Shown one piece after another: positions 24,869-37,326 of a stretch of 64,000 nt of DNA. This DNA is from Erodium maritimum (taxonomy: Eukaryota > Streptophyta > Magnoliopsida > Geraniales > Geraniaceae), in contig OY997593.1 of assembly GCA_963921825.1 (NCBI GenBank), forward strand, positions 55,908,039-55,972,038, read 5' to 3'. The notes below the pieces were generated by a model that was given only the letters and a program-made list of their open reading frames with translations, was not told the DNA's origin and did no database searches. Position numbers and translations under genes: made by a program. Position 1 is the stretch's first letter. Every line of letters starts with the position of its first letter.

Positions 24869-26878
24869 CTATACCACCAGTTTCATAGCTTTGTTCACCG
24901 CTAAGATGACTTCGGTTATCTTCCTGTTGAGGGCTGTGTTTGCAAGCGCTTTTTCGACGCTCATGTCAGTGCACAACTGTTCGCCTACATCCATGCGCAA
25001 AATTTCAAGCTCAAGCTCGATCTTAGAAAGCTTAGGCTTGATTGCCTTGAAGTTCATCACAAACTCCTCGTGCTTGATGAGACGCTTTTGTTTTTTGTCC
25101 TTCTCGTTCTGTTCATTCAGTTTCCTTTCGCGTTCGTCGAATTCATCTTCATAGCTTTTACGCTTCCTACTGCTTGATGACTGTAAGAACCGCTCCTGGT
25201 CAACGCCAGTCAAATCAGCGAAAAACAGGAAAATTTAAAATTTTGGGACAAACACCTAAATGAACCTAAATTTGACCCCGAGGGTCATATCGGACTTAAG
25301 TTGACCCCGATATCGACCAAAGTGAGTTCTGGGGGACTCAGGGCAACTTTTGGACCAATTTGGGAAATGTTGACTTTTTGCCGGAAAAGTCAACCGAGCT
25401 ACGTTTTGGTCCGTTCGAGGCTCGTTTTGGATCCAAAAAGCTTAGCCGTCATAACAACGGTCTTATTTGGGCCGTTTCCTTGTAGCACGTGAAATTTCGT
25501 AATTTCTTGGAAAATGGACCCTTTCGGGGCCCGAGACGGTCGAATTTCGCGAATCTAACAGAAAAATATCTGCAAAGATATTTTTTAAAGAGGTGGGACC
25601 CACTTGCAACTTGTCACACAAGTGGTGGTGGTTGGTATTTTAAACAAAACAAAAAGGAAATGAGGGGTAGTTTGTAAATAGGTAGTGTTTGGTGTTTTTA
25701 AAACAAAATAAAAGGATTGGTTGAGAGTGATCTCGGCAAAAACAGAAAAAAGAAGAGAAATAGAAAGAGAAAGAAGAGAGAGAAGCGGAAGGAGAGAAAT
25801 AAGGGAAAAACTTGGGTTTTTGGAGATTGCCGACGATCCGACCGACCGATCGACTCAACGACTACAGATTCGAACTCCCCTCGTCATTCCCTATGGTGAG
25901 AACCCGTCTTTTTCTCGTTTTGGAACGTTTGAATTTTAGTGTTTGAGTTTAAATGGGTTGATTAAGGTTGGATTTTGTTTAAGTTTGGTTTAAAGATGAA
26001 TGGTTGAGGTTTGGGGTTCGTTAGGAACGTTTTGAGGCGAAAATGAAATTTTCCCATTGTGGTCGTGTGGGGCCCACTTGGCCGGGCCTCGGGTTTTTCG
26101 TGTTCGGGTGGTTTTGGACGATCCCCGAATCGATAATTCACACCCGGAACGAATTATGGGATTAAATCGTGGAAATTGGAAATTTTGGGTTTAGAAACTT
26201 TAAACGCGAATTAAGTCGCTCGGAAGTCGGAAATTGATTCCGTCGATTGCGTTGGAACACTTGAATTATTTTAGGATCGTAGAAGCGAAAACGGGAATTT
26301 TCGGAGCCCCGGAAGGGCGTTTTCCGATCCCGGGCAGATTCGTCGAGCCGGGCGAATCGGGCCCTTCCGGACCCTTTATTGACAATGTCGAGTAATCGGA
26401 AAGTTTGGGAGTGATCGGCATTGTCGGGGTTGCGTTTGAGCATTAAGTTCATTAAATTCGGGTTTCACCTGCTTATTTAAAAAGTGTGTTAATTTGTGAT
26501 CTTGTTAGATCGTGTCGCCGACCGCGCAAAGAGGAGGCTAAGCGGGTGACTGCGAGCACGCCAGAGCTTGAGCGTGGATATTTGGAAAGCGTTACGAGGT
26601 AGGGAAAAGTAGCCGGATCTCGGCCTTGACTAGGGAAAGTTAACGGTAGAAATGCATGTGACACTTGGGTGTCGTAGGATCAGTAAAATTGTCGAACAAT
26701 AGAAATGCAGGCGACACTTAGTGGTGTGGTAGGATACGTGAACGTATCGAACATTAGAAATGCATGTGACACTTAGGGGTGTCATAGGAAAAGTGAACTT
26801 ATCGAACATTAGAAATAATGTGGCTTTGGTTGTGCCCGTAGGTTTAGTAACTTGTTGTGGTTATGAGAGTGGTCATGT

Positions 26879-27335
26879 GTGCCTTTGGGGTGTTGAACCC
26901 GTATGTTATTGTTTGTGTCTGTGGGTGGCCATGAGTGTCGTTGGGGTGTTGAACCCGTATATTATTGTTGGTGTGTCGTGGGTGGCCATGAGTGCCGTTG
27001 GGGTGTTGAACCCGTATATTATTGTTGGTGTGTTGTGGGTGGCCATGAATGCCGTTGGGGTGTTGAACCAGTATATTACTGTTGGTGTGTCGTGGGTGGC
27101 CATGAGTGCCGTTGGGGTGTTGAACCCGTATATTACTGTTGGTGTGTCGTGGGTGGCCATGAGTGCCGTTGGGGTGTTGAACCCGTATATTACTGTTGGC
27201 GTGTCGTGGGTGACCAAGTGTGCCTTTGGGGTGTTGAACACGTATGTTATTGTTTGTGTCTGTGGGTGGCCATGAGTGCCTTTGGGGTGTTGAACCCGTA
27301 TATTACTGTTGGTGTGTCGTGGGTGGCCATGTGTG
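26879..27335 (+). repeat. 57-bp minisatellite inside LTR copy 2
   Basis: Eight tandem units of 56-57 bp, core GTGTTGAACCCGTATATTA and GTGGGTGGCCATGAG. Unit length near a multiple of three keeps long frames open on both strands, which explains the 160-185-codon open frames here without a gene. Copies 3 and 4 have shorter arrays. Confidence 0.9.
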
Positions 27336-29023
27336 TGTTGGGTCTCGAGGTAGGGTTGGAGATGAACCAACTCGCAGCGGAAAATCAATGAAAACCAAGA
27401 GACAATTAAAACCATGAAACAACTAACAAAGAATGGATTCACAAGAGAAAAATTCAGCACTAGTTCTTACCAAAACAAGAACACCGGTTAACGAATGATT
27501 GGCTTGAGTCTCCAAGACGCCTACGTATCCACATGGGAATCAAAGCCACGTAGTTCTTCTCTTTGAGGACTCAAGAACACAAACATGGAGGTGGAAACTA
27601 GCCAAACCCGAAATGGCCATGGAAGAGGGAGAGAAAATGTGTTTCCTATTCTTGTCTTGTGTTTGTTATGTTGAAAAAAGATGACTTAAACATAACAAAA
27701 CCCATACTTGTCCAACTAAAGGCATGGGACAAGTATGGTGTCAAGTAAGGTGTAAATAGGACAAAGTATGGCAAGACAAGATTGGGTTAGGTGGTGAATC
27801 ACCAACACCTTAATCCTTGTCTTGCTTACTTAGTACTAATTAATCAAGACTTGATTAATTAGTTCCATGGGCCTTGGTTGCATGGGCCTTTCATGGGCCT
27901 CTTGGAACATGGCCCGTGGCCATTTCTAACGAGGTCCCGTGATTCGCTCATCGCCTCCAAGCCTTCCATACCGGAAATGTCCAACATTATCCGACGCGAT
28001 CAATCCCAAGACTCCAAGCCTTGTCTCGATCCGTAAAGTCCTATTCACGTACGGGCACATGACCCAAAACCCAGTTTTGGTCATGTCCCGAGACAACTCC
28101 CTTTTGGCCATTCTCCATAAATGTGTCAATGAGTTTCATCCTCCGGTGTGACCCTTAGGTTTATGCATGTCAATAGATCAACGTAAAATCCCATTTTACT
28201 TGATCCTATTTAAGTGGCAACTAACGAGACTTTAGTATTGCCTGACACTGCATAGCGAATCGACCCTATCGATTCTAACCTTTCCGTCGTCCCTGTCATT
28301 ATCCTTTTATCTCCGATATCCTGATTGAGATAAGGCATAGAGCCGTCATCCTTATTATTCTCAATCACCGTTCCTTGATATGTGAGATGACTGAAGATAT
28401 GATACCCAGTATCATGTGCATGGCCATGCTATTCTTCCAGTCACTCTCGATCAAGCGGCCGAGAACCGATATCTTTCCCATACCTTAGTACGAGGGATAA
28501 ATCCCTTAGCCGTCTTTCGTGTCACTCATGTAGCCCGTCCCCAAGCCAATCCTGGCCGTTATGGAAGCCCTGTTACGGACAACGTTAGGCTCAGGTCAAA
28601 CTCAGTTGTTGACTACATAGCGATCACAAAGACTCCTTGGTCTAAGGATACATAACAAGCTACAACACTGAATATGTTCATGACTTTATCTATGGCACAT
28701 ATTCAGGGCGGGTCGTCCAATATCATGTCCCACATGATATCTATGATCAGACTCCGGAATCCCATTCCAATGACTAACAGAACGTAAGCCATAAAGAGCC
28801 ATCTTTCATACTAGTCGCTTCTAGTGAAGCTTTGTTGACTAGGGACCCATCGAGTGTGATCTATCTCGATCTATGGTTCTATTCGCATGGTGGGCATAGA
28901 TCAGAGCACACATCGATATATTACTCCAACACATAAGTAATATAAAGCCGCTTTAATTTTATTGCTAACGATGATATATACATTTGGACATTTAGGATTG
29001 AACTACGGGCACTAAGACTAACA
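27336..29023 (-). repeat. 3' LTR of copia C
   Basis: 1688 bp, TG...CA ends. Internal open frames are the same as in its partner LTR. Confidence 0.94.
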
Positions 29024-29174
29024 ATCTCCCACTTGCCCTAGTTCCAATCTAAACTCCAATATGTCCCCATCGACTTTACATGTCTAACATGTTCAGGCAG
29101 TGACATTGCCTTAGTCAAAGGGTTGGCTATGTTATCATCTGTTGCAATATCGGTTATCTTCACTTCACCTCAGT

Positions 29175-32100
29175 TCAGTATTTATCTGATGAGGTGGATA
29201 CGCCGCAGTACATGTTTGGATTTGTTATGCGATCTAGGCTTTTAGCTTGCGCAATGGCCCTTGTGTTGTCGCAAAATGGATTCACCGGACTGGATGGGTT
29301 TTTAATTACACCCAGCCCTGCCATGAATTTCCAAATCCACATAGCCTCCTTAGCTGCCTCTGCAGCATCCATGTACTTGCCCTCTGTCGTAGATTCGGCA
29401 ATGGTATCTTGCTTTACGCTTTCCCAGCTAAAGCTCTGCCATTCAGCGTAAACACATATCCTGATTGACTTCTAAAGTCATCTGGATTTGTCTTGGAAAA
29501 CTAGCGTCTACTCATCCTTCGACGACTAGTTCAGCATCATCTTTCCCCCGGGTTAGAATGATGTCTACTGGTACAACATAAGGCTTACGAGACGTCTGGT
29601 CTCATACATGTCATGGCATATATGATCGATCCTGCCCCCAGGCGCATAGGATTCTCATCATCCTTTTCAGCTCATCAGGTGTCTTAGGACACTGAGTCTT
29701 GCTGAGATGAATGCCATGACTAGTGGGTAAGAGTCCTTTCTTTGAATCGAGCATTAAGAACCTACTCAATGCCTTGTTCACATAGGTTCCCTGACTTAAA
29801 TCCAAGACCATCTTGGTGCGATCTCTACATATCTTAATCCTTAAGATATGAGAAGCATCGCCTAAGTCCTTTATTGAAAAACACTTCCTCAACCAAGCTT
29901 TAGTCTCGTGCAAGGTTGGGATGTCGTTTTCAATGAGAACCAGAAAGGTAATATTGCTCCCACTAGCCTTCTTATAAACGCAAGATTCATCCTCGTTCTT
30001 GATTAAGCCAAATCCAATTACAGCTTCATCAAAACGAAGGATCCAACTCCGAGAAGTTCGTTTCAATCCAGAAATGGATTTCAACAACTTATAAATCTTT
30101 CCTTTATTCTTCGGATCGTCAAAACCTTTGGGCCAAGACATACAAACGTACTCAGTCAAATTTCCATTTAGGAAAGCGGTTTTGACATCCACTTGCCATA
30201 TCTCGTAATTATGATACGCAGTTATGTCAAGAAGAATTTGGATCGATTTTGACCATAGCCACTAAGGAGAAGGTTTCCTCATAGTCAATCCATTGGATCT
30301 GCCTATAACCTTTCGCCACCAGTTGAGCTTTGTAGGTCAGAGGGTTGTCGTCCATGTCCATCTTCACCTTGAAGATCCATTTGCATCCTATGGTCCTCAC
30401 ACCATTGATGGGATCAACCGGTTCCCAGACTCGGTTGTCTGACATGGATTGCATTTCCTCCCTCATGGCTCCCAGCCATAACTCGGAGTCGGGCCCATCC
30501 ACGACTTCTTGAAAGGTGGCTGGATCATCGTGATCCACCATGACTTCATTGTCACCTCCGGATACCATATCTTGGAGGTGGAAGATTGACCCTTTCAAAT
30601 CGCCTTGGACCTTCCGAAATTGTAACAGGAATTGGTTTTCACTCTACGACAATCTCTGGCTCCTTTCTACTGGGTTGTCAATTGGTTTAGACAGATCTGT
30701 ACCATCCTGAATTTCTTCGAGATGCACAGTCCTCCCAATGACGTCTTTTGAAACAAAACTTCTTTTCCATAAAGACCCCACCCCAAGCGACGAACACCAT
30801 GTTCTCACTGGGATTGTAGAAATAGTATCCCCTTGTTGCTTTGGGATACCACACGAAGGTGCATATCTCAGATCTTGGTTCGAGCTTAGTCGAAACCAAA
30901 TGTTTCACATAAGCCTCGCAACCACAAATCTTTAGGAAGGACAAAGCGGGCATCATCCCGTACCATTTTTAAAATGGTGTCCCTTCCACACCATTCGTCG
31001 AAGCCCGATTCACTATGAATGCGGTCGTCTCTAGAGAAAAACCCCTAAAAGAGATTGGGAGATCAGTCCAACTAATCATGGAACAGACCATTGTCTAACA
31101 ATGTCCGATTTCTCCGTTTGGCTACACCTTTCAACTACAGTGACCTAGGAGGAGTCCATTCCAAAAGGATCCCATTCTCTTTTAGATGATCTAATAACTC
31201 TGTGGTCAAGTATTTTCCACCTCGATCCAATCGAAGTGCCTTAATACCTTTGTCGAGCTGGTTTTCTACTATAGTCTTAAACTCTTTGAATTTATCAAAA
31301 GCTTCAGACTTATGTCTCACCGAATAGACATAACCATATTTACTGTAATCATCAGTAAATGTGATAAAGTAGCTAAAACCCCTCCTGGTAAGTGAACTTA
31401 TTGGTCTACACACATTCGAGTGTATCAGCCCCAATAATTCACCCGCCCTTTCATCGCGATCGATAAAGGGCACTTTAGTCATTTTTCCCATCAAACAAAC
31501 CTTGCACCTATCGATCGAATGGAATTCGAATGAACCTGAAAGCCCGCACTTCTGAAGTGCTGATAGGCGCTTCTTGTTTATGCGACCCAAATGACAGTAC
31601 CATAACAGAGTTAGGTTTAAATCGTTGGATTTAGACCTCTTGGTATTAACGGAATATATAGAACTTGAGGCATTGTTACCCATATCTAATATGTACAATC
31701 CTCCAACCATGTCAGTACTGGTATAAAACATATCATTGCATAGAACATTGAAAACTCCATTTCCAATATTAACATTATATCCTTCCTTGTCAAACACGGA
31801 TACAGATATAATATTCCTACTAAAAGTAGGTATGCAATATACATTATACAATACTAAGACAAGGCCTCTTGGCAAAGCAAGACTCATGGATCCTACAGCA
31901 GTTGCCACAACTCTGAGGTCCATTTCGTGCTTTCCAAATCTCTCTTACTTTCAGCCACCATATATTAGTGCATGTGTGAGATTCAGTCATGGTATCTAAT
32001 ACCCATGAATCTTTGGAAGTAGAGAGATGTAGCTCTATAGAGTTAATACCGAATGAAGGCACGATCCCACCGCCCTTCCTTAGATCATCCAGGTTTCCTG

Positions 32101-32552
32101 ATGAAGGCGCAGTCCTACTGCCCTTCTTCAGATCATCCAGGCTATTTGATGAAGGCGCAGTCCCACTGCCCTTCTTCAGATCAGCCGTGAACTTCCTGTA
32201 ATCCCGGTTCCAATGACCAGGCTGTTGGCAGTAGAAGCAGACATTCTCAGGTGTCTCATCTTTCCTGCCAAGTGCGCATGGGCCCAGCCCTTGCCACTTC
32301 CAATTCCCTTGTTGACCATCAGAATATCCTTGGATCCTAGATCCCTGAGATATTCTTCTCAGCAGCTGATGACACTTCATGTAACTCTGATATGGTCTTA
32401 GAGACAGCCTTGTCAAGGACATATTCTCTGCGTTCAGACTTGAGGACTATCCTCAAAATTCTGTACCAATCCAAATAGTTTGTCCCATTTAGCTTGACCC
32501 TGTCAAGCATGGTTTTTAATGACAAACTATTAATGTTCGCTGAATTTGCCAT
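29175..32552 (-). pseudogene. copia C gag-pol remnant
   Basis: From ATG 32552 on the minus strand: Gag N-terminus (32337-32552), zinc knuckle and protease (31844-32422), integrase (31135-31923), integrase C-part (30687-30956), RT (30227-30598, 29611-30192), RNase H (29175-29372). It has the same frameshifts and the same active-site losses as copy B: protease DTM, integrase third acidic residue Lys, RT IEND at 29923-29934. Shared defects in two independent recent insertions show that they were already in the parent. Confidence 0.92.
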
Positions 32553-34097
32553 TTGATCTACAACAGATAAAATTCAATCAGTAAACTGAATAAATTTTAT
32601 GAAGATCAAGCTTAAACACCAACAATCAATTCTAAACCTTTAGAATCTGAAACCAAGATCCTTGATTCACTCGATTAAGCTGAACTAATGCTCACCACTT
32701 AATCGAGCTATGTAGGTAGAACTCCATCCAATCACATCCAATGTGACTCTTGGCTAGGGTATGTACTTATGTACACGGCTTACCCTATCTGTTACCCTAG
32801 CTCAACCTCAGGCTGAGAATCGTAGTCGGGTCCACCAATTTTCAACTATGGCCCGTCACTATGTAGGTGCTCCGCTAATGCGCACGACACCCACATATGT
32901 CGTCCAAACCTACTACCCCGCTTTCCCATGGATGCTCCGCTAATGCGCACGACACCCATAGGACGGGGAGGTAGTAAGGTGTTGATAATTGGGAGGTATC
33001 GGACATGACCCGCTTTTACTTGTCCGGTTGTGTTTAAAACTTTGGCACATCCTAGATGCGATGAGCACATCAACTACATTCCAAATGCAATGATGCCTCA
33101 AATTACATCCAATGTAATTCTTCCTTCGAACCCGTCAACTACATCCAATGTAATGACGATTCTAAGGGCTCACACACAAGGATTAAAATTCCAATTTTAT
33201 CTTTGCATGTGAGGTGATATGCTCGGTAAATAAAGTTAAGCATGCAATTCTAAAACACATAGAATTAATCATGCATAAACTAAACCAAGCATAAAGCGAT
33301 AAATGTGCACATAATAGCCCCCTAAACTAACTTCCACTAGCTTCTTGAGCTCCACCGACTCCAAGCCGATGCCAACACCCGAAAAGCCACCAAATGACCT
33401 TTTCGCCCTTTCTTCGTCTTGAGTAAAATATTACAATTTAATACACGACTCGCAGGTCGGGAATAAATAAATATTACAAACAAGTGGTTCGACGACCACA
33501 CCTTGAAAGAATAATTACACGTTAACTCTAACGGCTCGCAGGCCGTGAAAAGCGATAAATAATTAAATCGAGCTCGGGGCTATTATGTACACCATGCCAA
33601 CATCACATCACACATCGTGTTATCAAACAAGCATGTTATCAAACATCATGTGATTTTCCGGTTTTAATTAATAGCCAAGTTTCGAAAATTTTTGATGCTC
33701 GGTTTATCGAAACCGTTCAAAAATGAAACTTTTGAACATTTGATCTTCGAGTTCGTCATGACGGTTCCAAACTCGTCATAACTAACAAAACGGTTTAGCC
33801 TTGGCATATCAACCATCCAATGGTCATGCTTAGCCTAGCTCCGTCCAACGGAGCCCCGTTCGGTCCCGGTTTCGGCTCCCCGAGAGTCCCGCTCCCGAGA
33901 CCCGAAAAATCAAAAAAAAATTTCAAAACTTCCAGATTTGAAATAATTTTCAAAAATTCATTTTACATGCATTAAATCCATGAACAAGAATTTAAAACAT
34001 GTTATCAAACAATTTAGCAAAACAACATGCCAAAAACGAAACTTTCAAGCAAAACCGAAACTTTGAACACCGTCTTGTGAATCCCGAAGGTAGCACG
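32553..34097 (-). other. copia C untranslated leader
   Basis: 1.55 kb non-coding leader as in copies A and B; nothing else recognised. Confidence 0.6.
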
Positions 34098-34109
34098 GCT
34101 CTGATACCA
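34098..34109 (-). other. tRNA-iMet primer-binding site of copia C
   Basis: Minus strand TGGTATCAGAGC next to the 5' LTR. Confidence 0.93.
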
Positions 34110-34110
34110 C

Positions 34111-35798
34111 TGTTGGGTCTCGAGGTAGGGTTGGAGATGAACCAACTCGCAGCGGAAAATCAATGAAAACCAAGAGACAATTAAAACCATGAAACAACTA
34201 ACAAAGAATGGATTCACAAGAGAAAAATTCAGCACTAGTTCTTACCAAAACAAGAACACCGGTTAACGAATGATTGGCTTGAGTCTCCAAGACGCCTACG
34301 TATCCACATGGGAATCAAAGCCACGTAGTTCTTCTCTTTGAGGACTCAAGAACACAAACATGGAGGTGGAAACTAGCCAAACCCGAAATGGCCATGGAAG
34401 AGGGAGAGAAAATGTGTTTCCTATTCTTGTCTTGTGTTTGTTATGTTGAAAAAAGATGACTTAAACATAACAAAACCCATACTTGTCCAACTAAAGGCAT
34501 GGGACAAGTATGGTGTCAAGTAAGGTGTAAATAGGACAAAGTATGGCAAGACAAGATTGGGTTAGGTGGTGAATCACCAACACCTTAATCCTTGTCTTGC
34601 TTACTTAGTACTAATTAATCAAGACTTGATTAATTAGTTCCATGGGCCTTGGTTGCATGGGCCTTTCATGGGCCTCTTGGAACATGGCCCGTGGCCATTT
34701 CTAACGAGGTCCCGTGATTCGCTCATCGCCTCCAAGCCTTCCATACCGGAAATGTCCAACATTATCCGACGCGATCAATCCCAAGACTCCAAGCCTTGTC
34801 TCGATCCGTAAAGTCCTATTCACGTACGGGCACATGACCCAAAACCCAGTTTTGGTCATGTCCCGAGACAACTCCCTTTTGGCCATTCTCCATAAATGTG
34901 TCAATGAGTTTCATCCTCCGGTGTGACCCTTAGGTTTATGCATGTCAATAGATCAACGTAAAATCCCATTTTACTTGATCCTATTTAAGTGGCAACTAAC
35001 GAGACTTTAGTATTGCCTGACACTGCATAGCGAATCGACCCTATCGATTCTAACCTTTCCGTCGTCCCTGTCATTATCCTTTTATCTCCGATATCCTGAT
35101 TGAGATAAGGCATAGAGCCGTCATCCTTATTATTCTCAATCACCGTTCCTTGATATGTGAGATGACTGAAGATATGATACCCAGTATCATGTGCATGGCC
35201 ATGCTATTCTTCCAGTCACTCTCGATCAAGCGGCCGAGAACCGATATCTTTCCCATACCTTAGTACGAGGGATAAATCCCTTAGCCGTCTTTCGTGTCAC
35301 TCATGTAGCCCGTCCCCAAGCCAATCCTGGCCGTTATGGAAGCCCTGTTACGGACAACGTTAGGCTCAGGTCAAACTCAGTTGTTGACTACATAGCGATC
35401 ACAAAGACTCCTTGGTCTAAGGATACATAACAAGCTACAACACTGAATATGTTCATGACTTTATCTATGGCACATATTCAGGGCGGGTCGTCCAATATCA
35501 TGTCCCACATGATATCTATGATCAGACTCCGGAATCCCATTCCAATGACTAACAGAACGTAAGCCATAAAGAGCCATCTTTCATACTAGTCGCTTCTAGT
35601 GAAGCTTTGTTGACTAGGGACCCATCGAGTGTGATCTATCTCGATCTATGGTTCTATTCGCATGGTGGGCATAGATCAGAGCACACATCGATATATTACT
35701 CCAACACATAAGTAATATAAAGCCGCTTTAATTTTATTGCTAACGATGATATATACATTTGGACATTTAGGATTGAACTACGGGCACTAAGACTAACA
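34111..35798 (-). repeat. 5' LTR of copia C
   Basis: 1688 bp, apparently identical to 27336-29023. Confidence 0.94.
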
Positions 35799-36652
35799 GT
35801 GTGCCCGTGGGGAGTTGAACCCGTGTTAGTTGACTGACTTGCCGAGTGGTAGTTAGTCGTGTTGTCGTATTCTCTTTCTTTGCGGGGTGTTGTGTGCCAT
35901 TTGGTTGTGACTGTGATTGTTCTAGTGACTGTTGAGCTATGCCCGTGGGTGTGTCGTACCCTCTGGTGCGCGGTCGGTAAAGAGCAGAGGGTTGTGTCCC
36001 CATCAAGTGAGTAGCACCTTCCGGCGTGTGATCGGTAAAGTGCTGAGGCTTGTGGTTGTGGTTTGTGTGATTTTGATCACTTCTGTGTTGTGTTCTTTGA
36101 GGTCGTCATTACGGTGTCGGGTCTACATTACGTGTACGGGTGTTTAGTTTAGTTGGGGAAAGCAACAGTTTTCGTGTGACAGTCGGGTCATTTGAGTTTG
36201 GGATAGTAGTCCCCGATGTTTTGTCTGTTGTTGGTGTTACCGGCATTTTCTGCTAGTATGTCGTAGTCAGTCTGGTATCAGTGGTGGTGAGCGAAACGCT
36301 CACCCCTAGCTGCTTTTCCTACAGGTACTGGTCGCGAGGCGGACTAGGGGAGCTCTCGGAGCTTGAAGAGCTGGGAGCGGGAGTCCGGGTTTTTGGGAGT
36401 TTAGCGACGTACGCTTGGGTTTTTGTCTGCTTGTTTTGGACGTATTTCAGTTGTAAAATACAGTTTCGATTAATGTAAGTGGCAATTTTAAAAAGGTTTA
36501 TTAAAATGTTTGAAAATCGTTTTACTGTTTCACCGTTCGCGTTCCGGGTTCGGTTTTACCGAATTCGGGGCGTGACAATGACGCCATTTATTCAGAGTAA
36601 AATTGGGTATTCGAATAGTTGAGGGATGAGTATAGAAGGATACCGTATTGGT

Positions 36653-36660
36653 TATATATA
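36653..36660 (-). promoter_or_regulatory. TATA box of P2
   Basis: Minus strand CCTATATATAACC, about 66-73 bp upstream of the P2 start codon at 36587, now separated from the body of the gene by the solo LTR. Confidence 0.5.
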
Positions 36661-36841
36661 GGGGAACATGTAGGGCATCGTGGGTTAGTGGATCAATTAA
36701 TTAGCCCCCACGTTTCCACGCTGTCAATATTTGATTGGTCTACCACAAACCGTTTCACTTCCCTTTTGTACACAAAACGAAAGTAGTATATTCTCAAATC
36801 ATTATATTTTATTTAGTATACAAAATTTGAAATATTCGCAG

Positions 36842-37326
36842 ACAATGTATTATATTAAATTCATATAAATGAAAACATATGTAGAAATAAAATTTATTAA
36901 TTCAGAAAACACAAACAGCTGTATCCTTAAACCGTTTATATTTATTCGCAAAACTCATTGTCTATATTCGCAAACAAAAACAACTAAATCCGCATTTGAA
37001 AATCTACATCAGTCTACTTCTTCTTCTTCCTATTCTTATTCAGGGGGCAGGTCTTGCTGTCATGATTTTGCATTGTGTTGAACAATGTATTATATTAAAT
37101 TCATATAAATAAAAACATATGCAGAAATGAAATTTATTAATTCAGAAAACCCAAACAACTGTATCCTCAAACCATCTATATTTATTCGCAAAACTCAATG
37201 TCTATATTCGAAAACAGAAACAACTAAATCCGCAATCGAAAATCTACATCAGTCTACTTCTTCTTCTTCTTCTTCCTATTCTTATTCAGGGGGCAGGTCC
37301 TTGTGTCATGGTCTTGCATTGTGTTG
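36842..37326. repeat. Tandem duplication of about 240 bp at the FAR1 gene 3' end
   Basis: 36842-37081 and 37082-37326 are near copies (both begin ACAATGTATTATATTAAATT). The unit holds the last codons of the FAR1 gene, including part of the zinc knuckle and the poly-Lys tail, plus 3' flank. The duplication therefore created a second, orphan gene end at 36842-37081. Confidence 0.85.

Larger units (their letters stand above)
27336..35798 (-). mobile_element. Ty1/copia retrotransposon copy C
   Basis: Complete 8463-bp element: 3' LTR 27336-29023, internal 29024-34110, 5' LTR 34111-35798. TSD GTGTG at 27331-27335 and 35799-35803. The 1688-bp LTRs look identical. It is inserted in the minisatellite end of solo LTR copy 2, hence younger than that LTR. 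Same orientation and near-identical sequence to copy B. Confidence 0.96.
25182..36577 (+). mobile_element. Solo LTR of TGTAAGAACC family (copy 2), interrupted by copia C
   Basis: TGTAAGAACC at 25182 and GGGGCGTGACA ending at 36577. TSD ATGAC at 25177-25181 and 36578-36582. Without copia C and its TSD the LTR is 2928 bp, against 1852 bp for copy 1; the extra includes a 57-bp minisatellite. No internal domain is present. It splits P2 after its third codon. Confidence 0.93.
24869..36587 (-). pseudogene. Small coiled-coil protein P2, split by solo LTR
   Basis: The start codon is at 36587-36585 (minus) and the first codons are ATG GCG TCA. The solo LTR 25182-36577 with TSD ATGAC/GTCAT then interrupts, and the frame resumes at 25181 and ends at 24869. 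Removing LTR and one TSD gives one open frame of about 105 codons beginning MASSSSRKRKSYEDEFDERE. A basic Ser/Arg/Lys N-terminus is followed by a strongly charged predicted coiled coil (about residues 15-75). It is more diverged from P1, P3 and P4 than those are from each other. A TATA box lies about 66-73 bp upstream of the displaced ATG. The open frame 24869-25213 that reads into the LTR is not the true gene start. Confidence 0.7.

Noticed and set aside
24869..25213. P2 starting at the ATG at 25213
   Set aside because: The first 11 codons come from the LTR. Restoring the TSD shows that the true start is at 36587.
26760..27460. Overlapping open frames of 160-185 codons on both strands
   Set aside because: They are produced by the 57-bp tandem repeat, whose unit length is near a multiple of three, and they run into copia LTR sequence. 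No start context, domain or non-repetitive coding.
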